A DNA stretch of 64,000 nt, from the NCBI RefSeq assembly GCF_963674635.1, contig NZ_OY771475.1, positions 1,178,001-1,242,000 of the forward strand, given 5' to 3'. Below, piece by piece: positions 38,978 through 48,690 of the stretch. This DNA comes from Breoghania sp. (GTDB lineage: Bacteria; Pseudomonadota; Alphaproteobacteria; Rhizobiales; Stappiaceae). Each line of letters opens with the position of its first letter. The first letter of the stretch is position 1. The translations under genes were made by a program, and so were the position numbers. The notes under the pieces are model-generated. The model saw only the letters and a list, made by a program, of their open reading frames with translations. It was not told where the DNA came from and did no database searches.

Positions 38978-39434
38978 GCGTTTTCAACGACTTGGTAGGG
39001 CCGCTCTCAGGCAAACAGCGGCTACCCGACAGATGTCTTTCTCGTCAAATGGAACCGCTTGGGAAACCGACCTCGCTGCCAATGGCACGTTCGGCGGAAT
39101 CGGCAGGCATGCCTCCCCTGCCCCCCTTAGCGCCACTCGCATTGCGATGCGCAGCTAAGCTCACCTTTTCCGGCAGGCGCTTTGGACCTTGAAGGTTCGG
39201 GCTTCACCTTCCCTCCTTCGCCACGACGGCGAAGCCCGCATCCCCGCTAAATCACAATCTCAAATCGGTGCCCTTGGCGCTGACGGCAGACATGCCGCCC
39301 CCCTACCCGTAAAGGGCCGCAACCGTTGGGCCGTATCGTGACGTCCGCCCGACCGCGCCCCGGCCATTACCGGCGCGCTTGCCTCAGTGGGCGGACGTCT
39401 GGTCGCTGTATGGCCGTGCCGCGTCGGGCGCCGG
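38978..39434. other. 457-bp non-coding segment between tRNA-Pro and autotransporter stop
   Basis: No convincing gene. It opens with TTTTCAACGACTT, also found after tRNA-Arg at 43,996. It holds a GGGCTTC/GAAGCCC and a CTTCGCC/GGCGAAG hairpin near 39,200-39,240. A perfect 11-bp inverted repeat, GACGTCCGCCC (39,340-39,350) and GGGCGGACGTC (39,389-39,399), may end transcription of the autotransporter gene. Confidence 0.6.
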
Positions 39435-42400
39435 TCAGAAGCGGATTGCGACGGTCGCCTGCGCGCCGTGCGACTGGCTGTCCTCGGCGACCGTCCCCTC
39501 GTAGGAGAGCGAGACGTCGGCGCTGTCTGTCAGCTGCGCCCGGAACCCGGCGGAGAACACCGCCTGATCGCGATCCAACGCGGCACCTGTAACCTTGAAC
39601 GCGGCGCCGCCTGAGGCGTAGCGCATGGTCGTTTCGGCTTCCACGTCGCCAAACGTATGCTGCCAGGCCAGAGATCCGGTCAGTGCGAAGGGGCCGTGGA
39701 AGAAGCTGGAGAGATCCTGCTCGAAGCGAACGCCGAGCGTGGAGATGCCCTGCGTCTGGTCGCTGGATCCGACCGACAACGCAGCGGAGCCGCCGGTTTC
39801 GGTAAAGCCATCGGTGTTTTGATAGACGATTGCCTGATTCGCGAAAGGCTCCACCTTCGTATCGCTGAAGCGGAACAGATAGCCGAGCTCGGCAAAGCCG
39901 TAGGCGGTGTGCGCGGAATAGTCGGCGCTCAGATCCGATGTCAGCGTGGCGACGGTGACCGTGCGGTCGGCGGAGACATCATGGTAGGAATAGCTCGCGC
40001 CGAGCCTGAAACCCATAGCGCCGAACTGGCGGCCGCCGTAAAGGCCCAACTGGAAGGTGTCGGAGTTGTTCTCAGACACGATGCCCCGCGCCTGGGCGTG
40101 GGTGTGTCCATACCCTGCGAAGACGCCGGCACGCCAAGCATCGGCGATCTCGGTGTCGGCACCGAAGACCACGCCGGCGCTGACGCTTTGCAACCCGGTG
40201 ACGCCGACACTGCTATCAAGCTTTGACCAGGCCCCATAGCCCTTTGCCCAGAGCACCGGCCCGCCGCTTGACGACACGGCCTCTTCGGTGCCGTCGCCAT
40301 GGGTGGCGACGGCGGCCATTTCCATGGTCGCGACGCCGTTGAATGCCGAGCGAATACGGCTGGCAACGATGTCGCGCGAATAGCGTGTCGCCCCCATGAT
40401 CGCCTGCGACGTCCCCGGATAGCTGTCGCCCGAAAGCTCCTGGTAGGTCCGATCCAGGTCTCCGCCGGTCATCCACAGCGCAGCTTTGTAGAGTTCGTTG
40501 GTATCGCCGAGGCTGTCGAGAGCATTGGCCGCGGCGCGGCCGTTGCTATGGCCAGACGAGACCACGGAGCCGAGCGTCTTGTCGTTGCGCAGGAGCTGCA
40601 CTCGGATCTCGTCGGTGCCCTGATCGGCACTCACATCGAGATAGACGAAATCGTCGGTTACGGACGAGAACGTGCCGGTGATGCCATTCGCAGCCGTCAG
40701 TACCGTGTAACTGGAGGCCAGCGAATAGTCTGTTTCCGGATCACCGCTCAGCCCGGAAACATGAAGCGTCGCGCCATCCTCGATGGTGACACCGCCGCCC
40801 GAGCCCGTGGAAGTGACGTCCAGCCGGTCCGACGTCCCGTCGCTTGCGGTCCGCACCGAAAGCGTCGATCCGGAGACAAACGTTACGTCGCCGCCCGAAA
40901 CCGTCAGCGAGCCGGTCATCCCGGCATCGCCCGGCGCGATGGTCGCGCCGGAATTCAGCGTCACGCTGGTAACTGCGCCTGTGCCGCCAAGCGTACCGCC
41001 GTCGGCGACCGTGATCGCGGAGCGGAGGAACGTGTCGGTGTTGACCAGCAGCGTCCCCCCGTCGACGTTGGTGTCGCCGGTATAGCCGCCGTAGTCGCCT
41101 GTGAGGCTGGTCACGCCGGACAGCGCCTGGATCGTACCGGCGCCGCTTACCGCCGCGCTCAGCACATAGTCGGTGTCGGTGTGGTTGAGCACCAGCTTGC
41201 CTGTTCCCCCGCCGAAGGTCACGGTGTCGGCCATCAGCTTGCCTGCGGGTGTCGCATTCTGTCCGGCCTCCGCGCCTATGTTGATCACGCCGGTCGATCC
41301 GGTTTCACTGGCAATGACAACCGCACCAGCACTGATCACGCCTCCGCGGGACACGGTCACCGTACCGTTGGCGCGGTCGCCGGCGTAAAGCGTGCCGTCG
41401 ACGGTCAGCGTCGATCCAGAACCGGTCACCATCAACACGCCTGTGGCCGTCGTGTTGTAGGAGGTTGTGTCGTGATCATCGTCATAATAGATGCCAGCGC
41501 CGACCGACAGGTTGCCCTTGACGGTCGCGCCCGCGCCATCCGCCACCGTCATGTTGCCCGTGCCGGACTCGCCGAGCATCACCTTGTCCATGGCCGCAAA
41601 GGACGAGCCGGCACCGGTCACCGTGACCGTCCCGTTGGTGCCGGCGGCGTGGCCGATGTAAGCGGTGGTCGACACCGTGGTGCTGGCACCATTCTCGACA
41701 GTGAAATTGCCGACATTGGTGTAGCCGACGTAGAACGGGCCGTTGAAGGTCGCCGTCGTGCCGCTGTCGCTGAAGGTGGCGTTGCCGGTCGTGCCCAGAC
41801 CCAGCACCAGGTAGTCCGAGGCGGTGAGGGTCGAGCCACCCGAGACGGTGACATTGCCGACGGAGTTTTTGCCCACGCCAACAATGAGCTGGCCGCCGAC
41901 CGTCGCGGCGGAACCGTCCGTGATGTTGAGGGTGCCGGTGATGTTGGCGCCGTTGCCGACGAAAACGTGGCCTGTGAGCGTCGCGGTCGAGCCGTTGGCG
42001 AGGTTGACGGTACCATCGCCGCCATCGCCGATGATGAGCTGGCCGGAGTTCAGGACCTTGAGGTTGGCGTTGTCGACCGAGATCGTGCCTTTCGAGCCGG
42101 CGGCCTTGCCCACAGAGACGTGGTTGTTGGTTTCAAAGGTGCCGCCGTCGGCAATGGTGAGGATGCCAATGGTGCCGTCTTCCCAGCCGACATTGGTCCA
42201 GGCGTTGGTGCCCTTGACCGCCAGCTTGGAGCCCGCCCCGGTCACGGTCATGGTGGAGGTGACGCCCGCCGACCAGCCGATGGCGATGGCGGCGTAGTTG
42301 GAGAGTGTACTGGTCAGCGTGGCACCGCCGGAGATCACCAATGAGCGCGGCCCCCCGGAGCCCCCAGGGGCGGAGTTAAGGTCGGTGGCGATCGTCGCCG

Positions 42401-42587
42401 TCGACGTGGTGACGGCGTGGTTGCCGTCGATCACAAGATCGCCGCCGTTAAAGGTGCCGTCCCAGTTTTCGGAGACGTTGAACTCGTTGTTGAGGGCCCC
42501 GCTCCACTTGGTTTCCGCCAGGGCGGGCGTGAAAGCCAATACGGAAACAAGGGCGGTGGAGGCGAGCAGAAGCCTGTGGCGGGTCAT
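39435..42587 (-). CDS. autotransporter (type Va secretion) with beta-barrel
   Basis: A 1050-residue protein. It has a signal peptide (MTRHRLLLASTALVSVLAFT, cut after ALAE near 25). A passenger of about 650 residues follows, built of repeating Gly/Thr/Ser-rich beta-helix turns such as GNVTVSGGSTLTASDYLVLG. A C-terminal barrel of about 270 residues ends in the outer membrane signature AIRF with aromatic last residue. The passenger resembles AIDA/pertactin-type adhesins with passenger-associated transport repeats. It would be shown at the cell surface for adhesion. It lies alone between two tRNA genes beside a prophage, so may have arrived by transfer. Confidence 0.92.
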   Translation of the reverse strand: MTRHRLLLASTALVSVLAFTPALAETKWSGALNNEFNVSENWDGTFNGGDLVIDGNHAVTTSTATIATDLNSAPGGSGGPRSLVISGGATLTSTLSNYAAIAIGWSAGVTSTMTVTGAGSKLAVKGTNAWTNVGWEDGTIGILTIADGGTFETNNHVSVGKAAGSKGTISVDNANLKVLNSGQLIIGDGGDGTVNLANGSTATLTGHVFVGNGANITGTLNITDGSAATVGGQLIVGVGKNSVGNVTVSGGSTLTASDYLVLGLGTTGNATFSDSGTTATFNGPFYVGYTNVGNFTVENGASTTVSTTAYIGHAAGTNGTVTVTGAGSSFAAMDKVMLGESGTGNMTVADGAGATVKGNLSVGAGIYYDDDHDTTSYNTTATGVLMVTGSGSTLTVDGTLYAGDRANGTVTVSRGGVISAGAVVIASETGSTGVINIGAEAGQNATPAGKLMADTVTFGGGTGKLVLNHTDTDYVLSAAVSGAGTIQALSGVTSLTGDYGGYTGDTNVDGGTLLVNTDTFLRSAITVADGGTLGGTGAVTSVTLNSGATIAPGDAGMTGSLTVSGGDVTFVSGSTLSVRTASDGTSDRLDVTSTGSGGGVTIEDGATLHVSGLSGDPETDYSLASSYTVLTAANGITGTFSSVTDDFVYLDVSADQGTDEIRVQLLRNDKTLGSVVSSGHSNGRAAANALDSLGDTNELYKAALWMTGGDLDRTYQELSGDSYPGTSQAIMGATRYSRDIVASRIRSAFNGVATMEMAAVATHGDGTEEAVSSSGGPVLWAKGYGAWSKLDSSVGVTGLQSVSAGVVFGADTEIADAWRAGVFAGYGHTHAQARGIVSENNSDTFQLGLYGGRQFGAMGFRLGASYSYHDVSADRTVTVATLTSDLSADYSAHTAYGFAELGYLFRFSDTKVEPFANQAIVYQNTDGFTETGGSAALSVGSSDQTQGISTLGVRFEQDLSSFFHGPFALTGSLAWQHTFGDVEAETTMRYASGGAAFKVTGAALDRDQAVFSAGFRAQLTDSADVSLSYEGTVAEDSQSHGAQATVAIRF

Positions 42588-42693
42588 GCGGCGAATATCC
42601 TGAAAATTGCTGGATACCCTTGAGCAGCCGAGCGACTTTCAAGGGGCAGCGAGAAACTCTGAGCAACAATATCGCCACATTTTTCGGCCACAT

Positions 42694-42895
42694 TCAATGA
42701 AGTATTTTAAATTAAGAATGTGTCTATATACAAACATTTGGCGTTTTGCAGGTATTTACAATGACCACCTCTCCTGAGTGACCAGGCCGCTGCAAACAGC
42801 TGACAGCCGCTTGAAACAGGTGAAGCGGCACCGTCTGTGTGGGGCGCGGCAAGCTCCGAAAATGACGGCGAGACGACGCGCGGGCTGACGTGCCC
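42694..42895. other. non-coding segment upstream of autotransporter
   Basis: AT-rich at first, after the autotransporter leader (TGAAGTATTTTAAATTAAG), then with no frame that looks coding. Part of the decayed region between the autotransporter and the NDUFS4-like gene. Confidence 0.5.
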
Positions 42896-42985
42896 AATCG
42901 CGCACTCAAATACATGTCGCCCGGCGTCATCTTCAGCCGCGTGGCGGCTCCCACCACCACCTCCGGCACATAGCAAACCGGCACC
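42896..42985 (-). pseudogene. fragment of a DUF192 gene 3' end
   Basis: Bases 42,911-42,980 align without gaps to 44,371-44,440 of the intact DUF192 gene (51 of 70 identical by my count). The translated part (PVCYVPEVVVGAATRLKMTP, then GDM) matches PVRYVLEVVAGTARKLNIQP, GDK of the intact gene. Upstream homology ends abruptly, so this is a truncated, non-functional copy. Confidence 0.78.
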
Positions 42986-43334
42986 GCGGACAGGCCGCTC
43001 GCTCACCTGAGCGGATGGGCGCATCTTGGCATTTCGTAACGTTTCTTTTTTAGAGTGGCACATGTCCCGCCACGCGGCGGCCCCCAGGCGCGCGCCATGG
43101 CGTTCACTTCACTCAGGCGGCGGACTGTGTTGGTATGTCTGTGGGAACGTATGAAAGGGTTTACCGGCTCTGCGCTCCGGGTTATCAGGAACAGACGCGG
43201 GACGGAATCGCGGCAAACCCTCGCCCGACAGTTACTCGACAGAAACGGGAAAACGCGTCGGGAACGTAAACACAATCGAATGGGCCGAAAACGCCGGTTA
43301 TCAGCAACACTTTTGTGGCATAACCCGCTTGCGG
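42986..43334. other. non-coding segment before attachment-like remnant
   Basis: No frame looks coding: the only open ones are short, Arg-rich and without a ribosome-binding site. The stretch around 43,130-43,330 has many short A/G-rich words, and could be decayed phage or integrase DNA, but I could not recognise any gene. Confidence 0.45.
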
Positions 43335-43375
43335 CCAGCGGGTCGCAGGTTTAAATCCTGCTGTCCCGACCAGCG
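43335..43375 (+). repeat. degenerate copy of tRNA-Pro 3' end (attachment-site remnant)
   Basis: Forty-one bases match 38,940-38,980 with 3 differences, covering the anticodon-stem 3' side, T-arm, acceptor 3' strand, CCA and the next three bases. The 5' half of a tRNA is missing, so it is not a gene. This is the usual trace of integration by an element that uses a tRNA 3' end. Confidence 0.82.
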
Positions 43376-43444
43376 ATCGCAGCCCCTGAGGCCGCGATCT
43401 GCCGCAGGATAAGCAGGATTATTGGGGTCATTTCGGAGACGGTC

Positions 43445-43750
43445 ATGGTCGCACGTATCTATCGTCCCGCCAAATCGGCGATGCAGTCTGGCCGGGGCAA
43501 GACGAAACGCTGGGTTCTCGATTATGAGCCCGAAAGCCCGCGTATGATCGAACCGCTGATGGGCTACAATTCATCCCAGGACATGAACGGCCAGGTTCGC
43601 GTGCATTTCGAGACGCGAGAGGCCGCTGTCGCCTATGCAAAGGCGCACGGAATTGCCTATCGGATCATCGAACCCAAAGAGCGCAAGACCAACACGATGG
43701 CCTATGCGGATAACTTCCGCTTCGACCGCCAGATCCCCTGGACGCATTAG
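43445..43750 (+). CDS. NDUFS4-like NADH dehydrogenase accessory subunit
   Basis: A 101-residue protein, the usual size for the alphaproteobacterial ETC complex I subunit family. It shows MVARIYRPAKSAMQSGRGKT, then WVLDYEPESPRMIEPLMGYN and the ending NFRFDRQIPWTH. It should bind at the junction of the complex I peripheral arm, as mitochondrial NDUFS4 does. It lies between the attachment remnant and tRNA-Arg. Confidence 0.92.
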   Translation: MVARIYRPAKSAMQSGRGKTKRWVLDYEPESPRMIEPLMGYNSSQDMNGQVRVHFETREAAVAYAKAHGIAYRIIEPKERKTNTMAYADNFRFDRQIPWTH

Positions 43751-43916
43751 GCTCTCGGCACAGGCTCTTTTCCACGGCGACGTGAAAGAGGCTGACCGCG
43801 CCCGCAGAAACGAGACTTTCGCGGGCGCTTGTGGCAGGCTTTCCACCTGCATCTGAATCGCCAGGCCGACTTGCGGTTCAAAAGCACCAATCGGATTTGA
43901 TCCACCCGATCAAGCC

Positions 43917-43993
<77 letters not shown>

Positions 43994-44339
43994 TCTTTTC
44001 AACGACTTAGCAGAACCATTAAATTCCAAAAGTCTGAATCGGACCGTTGATTTCAGATCTTTGGAGTGCTGTTCGCCAGCCGGAGCAGCACATCGCCATG
44101 GCAAGGACCATCGAGCGAGCACCAGCAGGCTAGGTTCTTTCCAGCCAGTTCAGCCCGGATTGTCTCAAGGCTCGGAGGCGCCCCCCCCCCCGCTGTGCTG
44201 TGCCCTGACATGCGGGAGTGAGACCGTTTCACACAGGCTTATCCAGGACATGTTCACCGCCCATACAGGAGCTTTCCTCGACTTCTCCAACGGTTCCCCC
44301 CGGGGTTTGTCGCGACTTGTCCGTATGGTTTTCCCCATG
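43994..44339. other. 346-bp segment without gene after tRNA-Arg
   Basis: Opens with TTTTCAACGACTT as after tRNA-Pro. No plausible frame with a start site. A run of 11 C at 44,181-44,191 may be prone to sequencing error. Confidence 0.55.
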
Positions 44340-44831
44340 TCACTCGCCGGCGGACATGAACCCGCTCATAACCTTGTCGCCGGGCTGGATGTTCAGCTTC
44401 CGGGCCGTTCCCGCGACCACTTCCAGCACATAGCGAACCGGGACGCCCGAGGGAATGACCTTTTCCGAAAGTGGCTTGGTATCATGTTCGACCCGCGCCA
44501 CCGCGCCGTTCTCCCGGATGAAAACCATGTCCAGCGACACATAGGTGTTCTTCATCCAGAAGCCGACCGGCCCCTCGCGATAAAAGTCAAACAGCATCCC
44601 GGTCCCTTCCGGAACCGATTTTCGGTACATGAGCCCACGCGCGCGATCCTCCGGCCTGGCGACGAACTCGACGTCGAATTGATGCCGTCCGGTACTCGTC
44701 ACGACAGTGAGTGCCCCCTTTTCAGCCGCGTGTGCTGTCTGGTGCGACAGTCCCGGTATCAACACAAGCGCAAATATGGCGCTGAAGAGCCAAAGAACCG
44801 GCAAGGAACGCGAAGCGCGACGACTGATCAT
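44340..44831 (-). CDS. DUF192 family exported protein
   Basis: A 163-residue protein. I start at MISRRASRSLPVLWLF, 22 codons inside the longest frame, as GGAG lies 8 bases before. The first 37 residues are a signal peptide (VLWLFSAIFALVLIPGL then HAAEKG). The DUF192 domain follows with RARGLMYRKSVPEGTGMLF, WMKNTYVSLDMVFI and the ending VVAGTARKLNIQPGDKVM. The family is widespread, periplasmic and of unclear role. A truncated relative lies at 42,896. Confidence 0.88.
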   Translation of the reverse strand: MISRRASRSLPVLWLFSAIFALVLIPGLSHQTAHAAEKGALTVVTSTGRHQFDVEFVARPEDRARGLMYRKSVPEGTGMLFDFYREGPVGFWMKNTYVSLDMVFIRENGAVARVEHDTKPLSEKVIPSGVPVRYVLEVVAGTARKLNIQPGDKVMSGFMSAGE

Positions 44832-45205
44832 AAGTATCACTCCAGAAAGCCTGATCTCAGAGACGGCACCATCCACCGTATTTACACGTTTCGCCAAGCC
44901 GCGTCGCGACCAACGCCACAGCCGACGCAGCTGTCGCAGAAACAGCGCCCGGACGCTATGAGCCTATTTTTGCTTTGTTTTTTCGCCATTTAGTCATGCA
45001 TCAAAGGCTCGTGCCATGCGAGCCGCCGCCACAAGTGGGAACAAATTGCCCAGTTCCAACGTTTAATCCCCAACAGGAAGAACTGCGTTGGGCCCGTTGA
45101 ACGTCAACCTGTGACCCGTGTCACGACACCAATTCGTCGTGTGCGGCATAGTGACCGCAATGAAGGCCAACAAATGGCCGATAACGAGAGCAGGGAACAA
45201 CAATC
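44832..45205. other. 374-bp intergenic region, divergent promoters
   Basis: Lies between the leftward DUF192 gene and a rightward gene, so should contain both promoters. The most notable sequence is GTGACCCGTGTCACGACAC, an imperfect GTGTCACGACAC-type repeat around 45,110-45,130, possibly an operator. No gene found. Confidence 0.45.
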
Positions 45206-45556
45206 ATGGCTTACACAGAGAATGACAGTTTCAGTACCGCCTTCCCCTTCAGTATTCGTCTGCGCGAGCTGGTTCTGGCCTCCGCAGCGGCGATGACAAT
45301 TTTCCTGGGCCTGTTTGGCGTCAGCTTTGCCCCGGCCCATGACAACACGCAAGTGACTGGCGAGATAAAGGGGGATCGCCTCGCGCTTGGTGGAGAGGAG
45401 GCCTGCGCAGGTCAGGCCTGGGGCAACTGGAACGATGCCTGTCTGAAGGCCCTTTCCCAGAAGCAGGATGTGCGTCTGGTCCCCAGCCGTACGGTTGACT
45501 TCCACCAGACCGACCGCAATCTCACGGTTCTGGCGAAGATGCCGTCGCAATCCTGA
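45206..45556 (+). CDS. exported or membrane-anchored protein, unknown
   Basis: A 116-residue protein with an N-terminal hydrophobic segment at about residues 22-43 (LVLASAAAMTIFLGLFGVSF) after a short cytoplasmic start, then a soluble part with two Cys (EEACAGQAWGNWNDACLKAL) that could form a disulfide. No known family. Ends in a strong shared terminator. Confidence 0.68.
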   Translation: MAYTENDSFSTAFPFSIRLRELVLASAAAMTIFLGLFGVSFAPAHDNTQVTGEIKGDRLALGGEEACAGQAWGNWNDACLKALSQKQDVRLVPSRTVDFHQTDRNLTVLAKMPSQS

Positions 45557-45603
45557 TCGAGTTCCTGTGACCTGATCGGACGGTCGACTGCTCTCGCCAT
45601 TCG

Positions 45604-45638
45604 AAAAAAGGGCCGCCTTGGGAAAGGCGGCCCTTTTT
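45604..45638. terminator. bidirectional rho-independent terminator
   Basis: AGGGCCGCCTT and AAGGCGGCCCT form an 11-bp stem with a GGGA loop, with a T-run on the plus strand and an A-run (T on the minus strand) before it. It ends both the gene at 45,206 and gyrA. Confidence 0.92.
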
Positions 45639-45664
45639 GTATTTCTGAAGTTCAACGCTCAGGC

Positions 45665-48472
45665 TCAGGCTTCAGGCGTCTCGTCTGAACTGGACCCCGC
45701 TTCGGGCGCCCCGCCTTCAGGGGGCTCGCCCCCGTCAGCCGCGACGTCGTCCTCATCGGTTTCCTCGCCGCCAATCACATCCTCGGAGATGCGCTCAACC
45801 GCCACGACACGCTCATCAGCAGCCGTATGGAAAACAGTCACGCCCTGCGTGGACCGGCCCGCAACACGGATGCCGTCAACCGGACACCGGATAAGCTGAC
45901 CCGCATCGGTCACCAGCATGATCTGGTCGGAATCCTCGACGGGGAAGGACGCAACGAGGCTGCCATTGCGCTCGTTCACGGTCATTGCCGCGATGCCCTT
46001 GCCGCCGCGGCCGGTGACCCGATACTCGAACGACGACGTGCGCTTGCCGAAGCCGTTTTCCGAAACGGTCAGGATTTGTTGCTCGATGGCGCTCATTGCC
46101 ACGTAGCGGCTTTCATCAAGCTCGCTGCCGCCAACGGCTTCCTGATCTTCCCCTTCCAGCGTCACATCTTCCGTCTCGCCACGCATCAGGCGGCGACGCT
46201 TCAGATATTCCGCCCGCTCATCAGACGATGCCTCGAAGTGATTGACGATAGACATGGAGATGACGCTATCGTTCTCGGCAAGCGTGATGCCGCGCACACC
46301 CGTGGACGAGCGGCTCTGGAACACGCGAACAGCGGTCACAGGGAAACGGATCGCCTGACCGAGTGCCGTCGTCAGCAGGACGTCGTCACTCTCGCGGCAG
46401 GTCTCGACATTGATGATCGAGCCGTCTTCCTCTTCCAGCTTCATGGCGATCTTGCCATTCCGGTTCACCTGCGTGAAATCGGACAGCTTGTTGCGCCGGA
46501 CGGAGCCGCGGGTCGTCGCGAACATCACGTCCAGTTCGCCCCACGTATCCTCATCCTCTGGCAAAGGCATGATCGTGTTGATGTATTCGCCCGGCTGAAG
46601 CGGCAGCATGTTGACCAGCGCCTTGCCGCGCGAAGTCGGTCCGCCAAGCGGCAGACGCCACACTTTCAGCTTGTAGACGATGCCGCGCGAGGAGAAGAAC
46701 AGAACCGGCGTGTGCGTGTTGACGACGAAGAGACGGGAGACGAAATCCTCCTCCTTCATCGCCATGCCGGAGCGCCCCTTGCCGCCGCGACGCTGTGCAC
46801 GGTAGGTGTTCAGAGGAACGCGCTTGATGTAGCCGCCGTGGGAAACGGTCACGACCATTTCCTCACGCGCGATCAGATCCTCGTCGTCAAGGTCCGCGCC
46901 GCCTTCCAGCAACTCGGTACGACGGGGCGTGGCGAACTCTTCGCGCACGGCGATCAGTTCGTCCTTGATGATGGAGAAGATCCGCGGGCGCGAACGAAGA
47001 ATATCCAGGTAATCGGAGATCTGGTCGCCGAGCTTGGTCAGTTCGTCGCCGATTTCGTCGCGGCCGAGGGCCGTAAGACGCTGCAGGCGAAGATCGAGGA
47101 TGGCACGCGCCTGCTCTTCCGACAGCTTGTAGGTGCCGTCTTCGAGAACCTTGTGGCGCGGGTCGTCGATCAGTTCCACCAGCGAGGCAACGTCCATGGC
47201 GGGCCAGTTGCGCTCCATCAACTGGGCGCGGGCCGTAGCCGGGTCCGGCGCGTGGCGGATGAGCTTGATAACCTCGTCGATATTGGCAACCGCGATGGCA
47301 AGGCCGACCAGCACATGGGCACGGTCACGCGCCTTGGCCAGCAGGAACTTGGTGCGGCGGCTGACAACTTCCTCGCGGAAGGCAACGAAAGCCCGAAGGA
47401 AATCCATCAGACCGAGCTGCTCCGGACGACCGCCGTTCAGGGCAACCATGTTGCAGCCGAAGGAAGTCTGGAGCGGCGAGAAGCGGTAGAGCTGGTTGAG
47501 GACGACGTCGGCAACCGCGTCGCGTTTCAGCTCGATCACCACGCGCATGCCCGAACGGTCGGACTCGTCACGGATATCGGAGATGCCCTCAATGCGCTTG
47601 TCGCGCACAAGCTCCGCGATCTTCTCGATCATCGAAGCCTTGTTCACCTGATACGGGATCTCGTGGATGATCAGCGCCTCACGGCCGCTGCGCACCTCTT
47701 CTGTGGTCACACGACCACGCATCAGAACCGAGCCGCGCCCCGTCTCATAGGCCTGACGGATACCCGACTTGCCAAGAACGAGAGCTGCGGTCGGGAAATC
47801 CGGCCCCGGAACGACTTCCATCACCTCGTCGAGGGTGGCGTCCGGATTGTCGATCAACAGGATGGAGGCATCGATCACTTCGCCCAGATTGTGCGGAGGG
47901 ATGTTTGTCGCCATACCAACGGCGATACCGCCCGCACCATTGACGAGCAGATTGGGAAAGCGGGCCGGAATGACGGTCGGCTCGCTCTCGGAATTGTCGT
48001 AGTTGTCCTGGAAATCGACGGTGTCCTTGTCGAGGTCGTCGAGCAGCGTGTGCGCGACCTTTTCAAGACGACATTCCGTATAACGCATCGCGGCGGCGGG
48101 ATCACCGTCGATGGAGCCGAAATTGCCCTGCCCGTCGATCAGCGGCAGGCGCAGGGAGAAGTCCTGCGCCATACGCACCAATGCGTCGTAGATCGCGCTG
48201 TCGCCATGGGGGTGGTATTTACCCATGACGTCACCGACCACACGCGCCGACTTGCGGTACGGCTTGTTCCAGTCATAGCCGTTTTCGGACATCGAGAAGA
48301 GGATGCGCCGATGCACCGGCTTGAGGCCGTCGCGAACATCGGGGAGCGCACGCGACACGATCACGCTCATCGCGTAATCGAGATAGCTGCGCTTCATTTC
48401 CTCGGTAATCGAAACGGGCTTGATTTCAGACGGCAACCCGCCGGATGCCGTCGTATTGTCCTGGTCTGCCAA
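45665..48472 (-). CDS. gyrA: DNA gyrase subunit A
   Basis: A 935-residue protein. The breakage-reunion domain has HPHGDSAIYDALVRMAQ with Ser92 and Asp96 (E. coli Ser83 and Asp87, the quinolone-sensitive state) and the active Tyr131 in AAAMRYTE. The GyrA-box QRRGGKGRSG starts the C-terminal beta-pinwheel, which wraps DNA for negative supercoiling. The last 40 residues are Asp/Glu/Gly-rich and acidic. With GyrB it forms the A2B2 enzyme. It ends in a strong terminator. Confidence 0.98.
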   Translation of the reverse strand: MADQDNTTASGGLPSEIKPVSITEEMKRSYLDYAMSVIVSRALPDVRDGLKPVHRRILFSMSENGYDWNKPYRKSARVVGDVMGKYHPHGDSAIYDALVRMAQDFSLRLPLIDGQGNFGSIDGDPAAAMRYTECRLEKVAHTLLDDLDKDTVDFQDNYDNSESEPTVIPARFPNLLVNGAGGIAVGMATNIPPHNLGEVIDASILLIDNPDATLDEVMEVVPGPDFPTAALVLGKSGIRQAYETGRGSVLMRGRVTTEEVRSGREALIIHEIPYQVNKASMIEKIAELVRDKRIEGISDIRDESDRSGMRVVIELKRDAVADVVLNQLYRFSPLQTSFGCNMVALNGGRPEQLGLMDFLRAFVAFREEVVSRRTKFLLAKARDRAHVLVGLAIAVANIDEVIKLIRHAPDPATARAQLMERNWPAMDVASLVELIDDPRHKVLEDGTYKLSEEQARAILDLRLQRLTALGRDEIGDELTKLGDQISDYLDILRSRPRIFSIIKDELIAVREEFATPRRTELLEGGADLDDEDLIAREEMVVTVSHGGYIKRVPLNTYRAQRRGGKGRSGMAMKEEDFVSRLFVVNTHTPVLFFSSRGIVYKLKVWRLPLGGPTSRGKALVNMLPLQPGEYINTIMPLPEDEDTWGELDVMFATTRGSVRRNKLSDFTQVNRNGKIAMKLEEEDGSIINVETCRESDDVLLTTALGQAIRFPVTAVRVFQSRSSTGVRGITLAENDSVISMSIVNHFEASSDERAEYLKRRRLMRGETEDVTLEGEDQEAVGGSELDESRYVAMSAIEQQILTVSENGFGKRTSSFEYRVTGRGGKGIAAMTVNERNGSLVASFPVEDSDQIMLVTDAGQLIRCPVDGIRVAGRSTQGVTVFHTAADERVVAVERISEDVIGGEETDEDDVAADGGEPPEGGAPEAGSSSDETPEA

Positions 48473-48504
48473 GAATAATCTCGTCGGTTGGAACAGATTC
48501 TCAC

Positions 48505-48533
48505 TTTATAGCCGATTCCGGCGATCAAACCAA
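48505..48533 (-). promoter_or_regulatory. gyrA promoter
   Basis: On the minus strand TTGGTT, 17 bp, TATAAA, placing the start of the gyrA mRNA about 25-30 bases before its ATG. Confidence 0.6.
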
Positions 48534-48690
48534 ATGGGACGCGTTTAAAGTCACACTATTTTCTCAAATGATTTCTGGCACTTATCAATAGGTGCGAAAG
48601 CTGCGCACAACAATATGCGCGGCAAACCGTCGGTGGCATGCCCCCGCCATCACTGCTATGGAGAGTGCCGACCCTCAACGGGAGCCCCCC

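Noticed and set aside
40299..42344. A 681-residue plus-strand frame antisense to the autotransporter
   Set aside because: Composition is dominated by Arg, His and Gly and mirrors the repeat passenger on the other strand.
40800..42400. Regular repeats in the autotransporter gene that might be taken for a CRISPR array or tandem repeat
   Set aside because: They are diverged, codon-based beta-helix repeats inside an open reading frame, without constant repeat length or spacers.
43055..43354. A 99-residue frame before the tRNA-Pro remnant, considered as integrase debris
   Set aside because: No tyrosine recombinase motif (R-K-HxxR-H-Y) could be found and no ribosome-binding site.
43316..43375. 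A second tRNA-Pro gene
   Set aside because: Only the 3' half aligns well; the 5' acceptor strand and D-arm are missing, so no cloverleaf can form.
44181..44191. Run of 11 C
   Set aside because: Lies in non-coding DNA; may be slippage or sequencing noise and nothing more can be said.
45827..48478. An 883-residue plus-strand frame antisense to gyrA
   Set aside because: The gyrA product is unmistakable; this is a GC-rich antisense shadow with His/Arg/Gln bias.
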